From Blastococcus sp. TF02A-26 (GTDB lineage: Bacteria > Actinomycetota > Actinomycetes > Mycobacteriales > Geodermatophilaceae), in the NCBI RefSeq assembly GCF_003319125.1, contig NZ_QOHG01000026.1, forward strand, positions 1-55,492: a stretch of DNA of 55,492 nt, in the 5' to 3' direction. The translations under genes were made by a program, and so were the position numbers. Position 1 is the first letter of the stretch. Each line of letters starts with the position of its first letter. The notes under the pieces were generated by a model, which saw nothing but the letters and a program-made list of their open reading frames with translations, was not told where the DNA came from and ran no database searches. Below are positions 40,742 to 48,409 of the stretch, piece after piece.

Positions 40742-42172
40742 GTGCCTTCGTCCGAGCTGCCGCCCACCGTCTTCGTCCTCTTCGGCGCCACCGGGGACCT
40801 CGCTCGCCGGATGGTGCTGCCGGCCTTCTTCGACCTCGCCCGCCACGACCTCCTCCCCCGGGACTGGCGGCTGATCGGCAACGGCCGCGGCGACGTCTCG
40901 CACGAGGACTTCGCCGACCGCGTGCGCGAGGCGCTGGCCGAGTTCGGCCCCGAGCCGGGCGAGGGGCCCTGGGACGGGTTCGCGGATCGGCTGCGCTTCG
41001 CCGGTGGCGGCTTCGGCAGCGACGACCCGGGCAGCCTGCTCGACGTCCTGGCCGAGGCCCGGGAGGAGCTGGGCGACGACGTGCAGTACGTGCACTACCT
41101 CGCCGTCCCGCCGTCGGCCTTCGAGGGACTGACCCGCGGCCTGGACGCGCACGGCCTCACCGAGGGCGCCCGCGTCGTCTACGAGAAGCCCTACGGCACG
41201 TCGCCGGAGTCCTTCCGTGAGCTCGACGAGCTGGTGCTGTCGGTCCTGGACGAGGAGCAGGTCTTCCGGATCGACCACTTCCTCGGCAAGGAGGGCACCC
41301 AGGACCTGCACGTGCTCCGCTTCGCCAACGGCATGTTCGAGCACCTGTGGAGCCGCGAGCACGTCGCCGAGGTGCAGATCGACGTGCCGGAGGACCTCGA
41401 CGTCGCCGACCGCGCCGAGTTCTACGACGCCACGGGCGCCGCCCTGGACATGCTGGTCACCCACCTGTTCCAACTGGCGGCCGAGGTGGCGATGGAACCG
41501 CCCGTCAGCTTCTCCCCCGCCGACCTGCTGGCGGCCCGGGAGAGCGTCCTGGACGCGTTCCGGCCACTGGCCCCCGCGGACGTGGTGCTCGGCCAGTTCG
41601 AGGGCTACCGCGACATCGACGCCGTCGCGGACGACTCGACCACCGACACCTTCGTGGCCGCCCGTCTCTGGGTCGACACCGACCGCTGGCGCGGCGTGCC
41701 CTTCCTGCTGCGCACCGGCAAGCGGATGGCGGCCAGCCAGCAGCGGGTCAGCCTGGTGATGCGGCGCCCGGACGGGCCGCTGGACGACGTCCCGGGGCAC
41801 GGCAACGTGCTGACGCTGTCGCTCTCCGGCTCCGGGGCCGTGGAGCTGCGGCTGGTCGCCAAGCGGCCCGGCCCGGAGCTGGCGCTGTCGGAGGGGACCG
41901 CGGTCCTGCACCTGGCCGACGTCCCCGGTGGCACGCCCCTGCCGCCGTACGTGTCCCTGCTGCACGACGTCATGACCGGCGACCGGTCGCTGTTCACCAG
42001 CAGCGCCGGCCTCGCCCGGGCGTGGACGGCCTTCGCCCCGCTGCAGCAGCAGCCGCCCCAGGTGCAGCCCTACGCCCCCGGGTCCTGGGGGCCCGACGCC
42101 GCGACCGACCTGCCCGGGCCGTGCGGCTGGGTCCTCGGCCCCGCCTCGGGGGGTGCAGACTCCGGCGGGTGA
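40742..42172 (+). CDS. zwf: Glucose-6-phosphate dehydrogenase
   Basis: A 476-residue NADP-dependent dehydrogenase, first step of the oxidative pentose phosphate pathway. The nucleotide motif is FGATGDLARRMVLPAFFDLA (exact 20, 14-33); the active-site motif is RIDHFLGKE (176-184) with the catalytic His179; EKPYGTS lies just upstream. Length is near the family norm. Start is the GTG that begins PSSELPPTVF. No 6-phosphogluconolactonase or transaldolase gene adjoins, so it lies outside the classical opcA operon and may be a second, specialised isozyme; that is inference. GTGA overlap with the VOC gene. Confidence 0.93.
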   Translation: MPSSELPPTVFVLFGATGDLARRMVLPAFFDLARHDLLPRDWRLIGNGRGDVSHEDFADRVREALAEFGPEPGEGPWDGFADRLRFAGGGFGSDDPGSLLDVLAEAREELGDDVQYVHYLAVPPSAFEGLTRGLDAHGLTEGARVVYEKPYGTSPESFRELDELVLSVLDEEQVFRIDHFLGKEGTQDLHVLRFANGMFEHLWSREHVAEVQIDVPEDLDVADRAEFYDATGAALDMLVTHLFQLAAEVAMEPPVSFSPADLLAARESVLDAFRPLAPADVVLGQFEGYRDIDAVADDSTTDTFVAARLWVDTDRWRGVPFLLRTGKRMAASQQRVSLVMRRPDGPLDDVPGHGNVLTLSLSGSGAVELRLVAKRPGPELALSEGTAVLHLADVPGGTPLPPYVSLLHDVMTGDRSLFTSSAGLARAWTAFAPLQQQPPQVQPYAPGSWGPDAATDLPGPCGWVLGPASGGADSGG

Positions 42173-42555
42173 CCGCCCCCGCCCGCTTCAAGGACCTCTG
42201 CCTCGACGCGCGCGACCACCAGTCGCAGGCCGACTGGTGGTGCGCGGCGCTCGGCTACGTGCGCCGCGACGATCTCGAGCCCGACGGCGACCCGCGCCCC
42301 GCCGACTGGCCGGTGCCGATCGTCGATCGTGCCGGAGAGGGACCCCTCATCTGGATCGTGCCGGTGCCCGAGCCGAAGATCCTGAAGAACCGGATGCACG
42401 TCGACGTCGTCGGCGACACGGAGGCGCTGATCGCCGCGGGCGCGCGGCTGGTGCGCCGGCGGGACCCCGTCCCCACCCCCGACGGCATCGAGTGGGACGT
42501 GCTGGCCGACCCCGAGGGCAACGAGTTCTGCGTCTTCTCCCCCGAGGAGGGTTGA
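42169..42555 (+). CDS. VOC-superfamily (glyoxalase-like) protein
   Basis: A 128-residue protein with two beta-alpha-beta-beta-beta modules: FKDLCLDARDHQSQADWWCA (exact 20, 7-26) and KNRMHVDVVGDTEALIAAGA (exact 20), ending in ADPEGNEFCVFSP, the usual last strand with the Glu metal ligand. It fits the small glyoxalase-like branch that binds hydrophobic ligands or drugs. GTG start overlapping the zwf stop, so probably co-expressed with it. Its stop codon TGA lies within a GGTTGAGCCGC motif. Function unknown. Confidence 0.85.
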   Translation: MTAPARFKDLCLDARDHQSQADWWCAALGYVRRDDLEPDGDPRPADWPVPIVDRAGEGPLIWIVPVPEPKILKNRMHVDVVGDTEALIAAGARLVRRRDPVPTPDGIEWDVLADPEGNEFCVFSPEEG

Positions 42556-42639
42556 GCCGCCTCGCCGTCCCCGGGGCCGAGGCGCGACGCGGCTCCACGG
42601 TCGCCGGGGCGGGCTGAGCCGGGCCGCGGAACGCCGACA

Positions 42640-42667
42640 GGGGCGGCCCGCCGAAGCGGACCGCCCC
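42640..42667. terminator. GC hairpin downstream of groEL and VOC
   Basis: GGGGCGGCCCGC (42640-42651) with GCGGACCGCCCC (42656-42667), one mismatch, loop CGAA. It lies between the convergent VOC and groEL genes and follows the stop-proximal element of groEL. Confidence 0.65.
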
Positions 42668-42680
42668 CATCGAGACGTTC

Positions 42681-42746
42681 TGGAACGGCCCCCTCGCAGG
42701 GACCCGGGGCGCGCGGAGCGTGTCCCGGGGAGCGAGGGGGTCCTTC
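42681..42746 (-). terminator. Stop-proximal hairpin element, copy 4
   Basis: On the minus strand GAAGGACCCCCTCGC starts two bases after the groEL stop. The outer stem is CCCCCTCGC (42689-42697) with GCGAGGGGG (42732-42740), and GGGAC with GTCCC form an inner stem. Same layout as the copies at 15214, 26055 and 27896. Confidence 0.78.
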
Positions 42747-42748
42747 GA

Positions 42749-44611
<1,863 letters not shown>

Positions 44612-44702
44612 TCACGGCATGGGAAGCGATCCCCCCGTACTCGCACCCCAGGACGTGGGGATCGGAGGCGATGCCTCGACCCGGGTGGGGGCGCACAGCA
44701 CG

Positions 44703-44734
44703 GAGGCCCGGCCCCCGAGCGGGGACCGGGCCTC
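44703..44734 (-). terminator. Terminator hairpin of the short cold-shock gene
   Basis: GAGGCCCGG-CCCC (44703-44715) pairs with GGGG-A-CCGGGCCTC (44721-44734) around a short loop, one base bulged. It stands 18 bases after the Csp stop on the minus strand. The remainder of the 374-base gap to groEL (44560-44702) shows no gene; an AGGACCCCCTCCCTC block at 44596-44610 resembles half of the stop-proximal element. Confidence 0.7.
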
Positions 44735-44751
44735 GGCGCGGACTGCTGGAC

Positions 44752-44952
44752 TCAGACGGCGCGGACGGCGTCCGCCTGGGGGCCCTTCTCGCCCTGCACG
44801 ACCTCGAAGCTGACCCGCTGGCCCTCGTCGAGGCTCTTGTAGCCGTCCATCTGGATGGCGGAGTAGTGGACGAAGACGTCCTGGCCGCCGTCGACGGCGA
44901 TGAAGCCGAAGCCCTTCTCGGCGTTGAACCACTTCACGGTGCCCTGTGCCAC
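44752..44952 (-). CDS. Short cold-shock protein
   Basis: A 66-residue classical cold-shock protein, OB-fold, binding single-stranded nucleic acids and melting RNA structure. [20 protein letters not shown] (exact 20) holds RNP1 (KGFGFI) and [11 protein letters not shown] holds RNP2; ends with [13 protein letters not shown] start. The 211-base interval up to the threonine synthase stop would leave a long structured leader, common for cold-inducible csp genes. Confidence 0.94.
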   Translation of the reverse strand: MAQGTVKWFNAEKGFGFIAVDGGQDVFVHYSAIQMDGYKSLDEGQRVSFEVVQGEKGPQADAVRAV

Positions 44953-45163
44953 GTGTGCTCCCACGTTCGGTGCGTGCGGACGGTCCCCCGTGATGCCGGG
45001 AGCCGGGTCACTCGTTACCCGCCCGTCGGACACGTGCGTGGAACTCGAACCGCGCGAGAAGCTACAACAAAGAGACGTCGAACACACCTGTGCGGCGCGC
45101 GACGGAGCCCCAGGTGAGGCGGACGTTCTCGTATCGTCACCCGGTCAGGTGACCAGCGTAGCG
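44953..45163 (-). other. Presumed csp leader region
   Basis: No gene in 211 bases between the csp start and the threonine synthase stop. CACACCTGTGC-type and TAGCGCTA palindromes lie near 45085 and 45160. A weak A+T-rich patch AACAAAGAGACG near 45065 may mark the promoter. A cold-sensing 5' UTR is inference from the family. Confidence 0.4.
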
Positions 45164-46465
45164 CTAGCGGATCAGCCCCGCGGCGCGGACCGACTTCAGC
45201 GAGGGCTCCACACGGTGGGTCGGGCCGACGACCGGCTCGAGCGGGTCGAGGGTCTTCAGCCCCTCACCGGTGTTGAGGACGACGGTCTCCTTGGCCGGGT
45301 CCAGCCGCCCGTCGGCGACGAGCTGCCGGAGGACGGCGACGGTGACCCCGCCGGCGGTCTCGGCGAAGACGCCGGTGGTCCGGGCCAGGTCGCGGATGCC
45401 CTGCACGATCTCGTCGTCGCCCACTCGGCCGACCGAGCCGCCGGTGCGGCGGATGGCGTCCAGCGCGTACGGGCCGTCGGCGGGGTTGCCGATGTTCAGC
45501 GACTTCGCGATGCCGGTGGGCTTGACCGGCTTCACGACGTCCCAGCCGTTGTCGAAGGCGGTGGCGATCGGGTCGCAGCCGGCGGACTGGGCACCGAAGA
45601 TCGTCCACTCGGAGGCCTCGACGATCCCGGCGGCGGTCAGCTCGCGGAAGGCCTTGTCGACCTTGGTCAGCAGCGACCCCGAGGCCATCGGGATCACGAC
45701 CTGGGCCGGGATCCGCCAGCCGAGCTGCTCGGCGATCTCGTAGCCCACCGTCTTGGAGCCCTCGGCGTAGTAGGGCCGGACGTTCTGGTTGACGAAGGCG
45801 GTGTCCTCGAACTCGTCGGTCTCGGCGAGCTCGCTGGTCAGCCGGTTGACGTCGTCGTAGGAGCCGTCGACGGCGACCAGCGTCTGGCCGTAGACCGCCG
45901 ACTGCACGACCTTGCCCGGCTCCAGGTCCGACGGGATGAAGACGTAGGAGGGCAGGCCGACGCGGGCGGCGTGCGCGGCCACCGAGTTCGCCAGGTTGCC
46001 GGTCGAGGCCGCGGCGATCTTCGTGTAGCCCAGGCCCTTGGCGGCGGTGGCCGCGAGGCTCACCACCCGGTCCTTGAACGAGTGCGTGGGGTTGGCCGAG
46101 TCGTCCTTGACCCACAGGCCCCCGGTGATGCCCAGTTCGTCGGCCAGCCGCTCGGCGCGCACCAGCGGGGTCATCCCCGGGTCGAGCGAGACGCGCCCCG
46201 CCGGGTCCTGGCCCACCGGCAGCAGGGCGACGTAGCGCCAGATGTTCTGCGGGCCGGCCTCGATCTGCTCGCGGGTGACCGCCCGCATGATCTCGGGGTC
46301 GTAGTCGACCTCGAGCGGGCCGAAGCACTCGGCGCAGGCGTGCTCGGCGATCAGGCCGAAGGTGGCGCCGCAGTTGCGACAGACCAGCCCGCGGGCCGGA
46401 CACGGGGGGACCGGGCCCCCCGCGCTGGAGTCCGCCTGCAGGGATCCGGGAGCGGTCAGAGTCAT
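45164..46465 (-). CDS. thrC: Threonine synthase (zinc-ribbon type)
   Basis: A 433-residue fold-type II PLP enzyme converting O-phosphohomoserine to threonine. An N-terminal zinc ribbon has CRNC (29-32) and CAEC (44-47). The PLP lysine is Lys131 in ANPTHSFKDR, with the phosphate-binding ASTGNLANSVAAHAARVGLP (exact 20) further on. The C-terminus has ETAGGVTVAVLRQLV. ATG start follows GAGGAGG by ten bases. A SAM-I riboswitch directly precedes the gene, whose 3' end overlaps the ribosome-binding site. No hom or thrB gene adjoins, so it is not in the usual threonine operon. Confidence 0.92.
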   Translation of the reverse strand: MTLTAPGSLQADSSAGGPVPPCPARGLVCRNCGATFGLIAEHACAECFGPLEVDYDPEIMRAVTREQIEAGPQNIWRYVALLPVGQDPAGRVSLDPGMTPLVRAERLADELGITGGLWVKDDSANPTHSFKDRVVSLAATAAKGLGYTKIAAASTGNLANSVAAHAARVGLPSYVFIPSDLEPGKVVQSAVYGQTLVAVDGSYDDVNRLTSELAETDEFEDTAFVNQNVRPYYAEGSKTVGYEIAEQLGWRIPAQVVIPMASGSLLTKVDKAFRELTAAGIVEASEWTIFGAQSAGCDPIATAFDNGWDVVKPVKPTGIAKSLNIGNPADGPYALDAIRRTGGSVGRVGDDEIVQGIRDLARTTGVFAETAGGVTVAVLRQLVADGRLDPAKETVVLNTGEGLKTLDPLEPVVGPTHRVEPSLKSVRAAGLIR

Positions 46466-46479
46466 GCGACGACTACCTC

Positions 46480-46612
46480 CTCATCTTCCCCGCGTCGGGC
46501 CGTCGAGCCGCGCGGGACGGAATTGGCACCTGCCGACGCGCCAGCTCGGGAGCTGCGTCATCGCGGTTGCCGGGGCTTCATCGGGCCGTGTCCCTCTGCC
46601 CCTCTGGATGAG
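46480..46612 (-). promoter_or_regulatory. SAM-I riboswitch (S-box leader)
   Basis: Minus strand: P1 is CTCATC (46612-46607) with GATGAG (46485-46480); P2 region begins CAGAGGGA and continues CGGCCCGATGAAGCC (kink-turn) and GGCAACC; the J3/4 region is AGGTGCCAATTCC; then GAAGATGAGG closes P1. These conserved blocks and their order match SAM-I. The closing strand of P1 runs directly into GAGGAGG, the thrC ribosome-binding site, so SAM binding probably blocks translation initiation. No T-run terminator hairpin is seen between P1 and the ATG. Confidence 0.95.
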
Positions 46613-46672
46613 TGGAACGTCGTCATGCTACCCGCGTCCGGGCGGCCGGCCGGACGCGGCCAGACTGACCGC

Positions 46673-47494
46673 GTGGCCACCCGCATCGTCTACACCGACC
46701 TCGACGGCACGATGGTGGGCCCGCGCGGCTCCTTCTGGCACACCGCCGGCCGCGACCTGACCGCCGACCCGGCGACGGCGCTGCTGGAGCTGCACCGCGC
46801 CGGGATCGCCCTCGTGCTGGTCAGCGGCCGGACGCTGGAGCAGGTGATCGAGGCCGGGCGCATCTTCGCCGCGGACGGCGCCATCGCCGAGCTGGGCGCG
46901 ATGGTCAGCTGGAACGCCGGTCGGCACCGGCACCTGCTCACCGGTGAGCTGCCCGACCGGTACGCCGGCCGCACGCCCATGGATGTCTTCGCCGAGACAC
47001 GGGTGGTCGAGGACCTGCTGGCCCGGCACGCGGGCCGGCTGGAGTGGCACGCGCCCTGGCACGCGACCCACGAGGCCGACGCCCTGCTGCGCGGCCGGGT
47101 CGACCCGCGGGCCGTCGACGCCGAGCTGGCCGAGCACGGCTACGAGTGGCTGACGCTCAACGACAACGGCGCCATCCCCGCGGCGTCGTACATGGGCCTG
47201 GACCCCGACCCCACACCGCCGCACGTCTACCACCTGATGCCGCGGGGGATCTCCAAGGGCACGGCCATCGCCTGGGACCTCGAGCGGCGCGGGATCGACC
47301 CGGCCGACGCCGTGGCCATCGGCGACAGCGTCAGCGACCTGGACATGGCGCCCGCGGTCGGCCGGCTCTGGATCACCGCGAACGGTGCCGCCGTCGACGG
47401 GATGCGCCGCCGCCTGGACGACGTCCCCAACGCGTCGGTGACCGACGCACCCATGGGCGAGGGCTGGGCCCAGGCCGTCCGCGCCAGCCTGTGA
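46673..47494 (+). CDS. HAD-superfamily phosphatase (Cof/MPGP-like)
   Basis: A 273-residue phosphohydrolase. Motif I is DLDGT (9-13) with nucleophile Asp9; motif II is LVSGRT; motif III/IV are the lysine in GISKGTAIAW and GDSVSDLDMAPAVG near 226. A cap domain occupies about 85-185. Length and motifs resemble sucrose-phosphate or mannosyl-3-phosphoglycerate phosphatases. GTG start. It is divergent from the thrC riboswitch. Substrate unknown; osmolyte phosphates are a reasonable guess, not shown by the sequence. Confidence 0.88.
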   Translation: MATRIVYTDLDGTMVGPRGSFWHTAGRDLTADPATALLELHRAGIALVLVSGRTLEQVIEAGRIFAADGAIAELGAMVSWNAGRHRHLLTGELPDRYAGRTPMDVFAETRVVEDLLARHAGRLEWHAPWHATHEADALLRGRVDPRAVDAELAEHGYEWLTLNDNGAIPAASYMGLDPDPTPPHVYHLMPRGISKGTAIAWDLERRGIDPADAVAIGDSVSDLDMAPAVGRLWITANGAAVDGMRRRLDDVPNASVTDAPMGEGWAQAVRASL

Positions 47495-47495
47495 T

Positions 47496-47534
47496 GGAGT
47501 CGCTCGAGTGCGGTTTCCGCACTCGAGCGACTCC
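47496..47534. terminator. Bidirectional terminator-like hairpin
   Basis: Perfect 18-base stem (arms 47496-47513 and 47517-47534) with loop TTT, in the short gap between the convergent HAD and ABC permease genes. It overlaps no coding base except the last two before the permease stop region. Confidence 0.88.
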
Positions 47535-47536
47535 GC

Positions 47537-48409
47537 TCACGAGGTGACGTCGCGGCGGGCGAAGTGGCGGAAGCCCAGTGCCGTGAAGACGGCGGCGTAG
47601 ACCAGCGACTGGATGACGCCGCGGAACAGGTCACCGGAGTCGACCGGTGTCTGCAGCAGGTCGGTCCAGGCGAACGACCCCGCCGTCGGGAACCAGTCGC
47701 GGATCGAGCCGAGCTGCTCCACCTCGTCGAGGATCGCGAACACGAACACGGTGAACACCGCGCCACCGACGGCGGCCAGGGGCGCGTCGGTGATCGTCGA
47801 GAACCAGAACGCCAGCGTGCCGACGACGAGCAGGTGGACGGCGAGGTAGCCGACCATGCCGGCCAGCCGCAGCATCCCCTCGCCCTGGTCGAGGGTCACC
47901 CCGAGCGGGGTCCGGATGGCGTCGAAGCCGAACGCGATGCCGCCGGCGACCACCGCGACCGCGGTCAGGGCGACGAGCGCACCGACCGACAGCAGCAGCG
48001 CCGCGGCGAACTTCTGCCGCAGCAGGCGCATCCGCGGGACCGGCGTCGCGAGCGTGTAGCGCAACGACCCCCACTGCGCCTCGCTGGCGACGGTGTCGCC
48101 GAAGAACAGCGCGTAGACCACCACCAGGAAGAAGCTCGTGGTGGCGAACAGGACGAACAGCGTGAAGTTGAGGCCGCCGGAGGTGGCGACGTCGACCAGG
48201 TTCAGCCGGCTGTTCTCCTGCGCGTCCTCGCTGGCGCCGAACTTCAGCGCCGCGATGAGGATCAGCGGGAGCGCGACCATCAACCCGAGGGCGCCGATCG
48301 TGCGCCGCCGCTTGAACTGCCGGCGCAGCTCCACCGACAGCCGCAGGGTGCGCTCGGGCCGGTAGCCGGCGACCGCTCCGGTCGGCTGCACGTGCCGGGT
48401 CGCGGTCAT
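47537..48409 (-). CDS. ABC-2 type permease coupled to the hydrolase-ATPase fusion
   Basis: A 290-residue membrane protein with six hydrophobic segments: ALGLMVALPLILIAALKFGA (exact 20) near 39, FTLFVLFATTSFFLVVVYAL (exact 20) near 82, then four more. SLRYTLATPVPRMRLL is the coupling-helix region. The ATG overlaps the stop of the fusion gene (ATGA), so the permease is co-translated with it and is the obvious membrane partner of its ATPase domain. Substrate unknown. Confidence 0.9.
   Translation of the reverse strand: MTATRHVQPTGAVAGYRPERTLRLSVELRRQFKRRRTIGALGLMVALPLILIAALKFGASEDAQENSRLNLVDVATSGGLNFTLFVLFATTSFFLVVVYALFFGDTVASEAQWGSLRYTLATPVPRMRLLRQKFAAALLLSVGALVALTAVAVVAGGIAFGFDAIRTPLGVTLDQGEGMLRLAGMVGYLAVHLLVVGTLAFWFSTITDAPLAAVGGAVFTVFVFAILDEVEQLGSIRDWFPTAGSFAWTDLLQTPVDSGDLFRGVIQSLVYAAVFTALGFRHFARRDVTS

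Noticed and set aside
40742..42172. Main pentose-phosphate operon interpretation of zwf
   Set aside because: No tal, opcA or pgl genes beside it; the neighbours are DUF72 and VOC.
46480..46612. Threonine-peptide attenuator before thrC
   Set aside because: No Thr/Ile-rich leader ORF is present; the sequence matches SAM-I instead.
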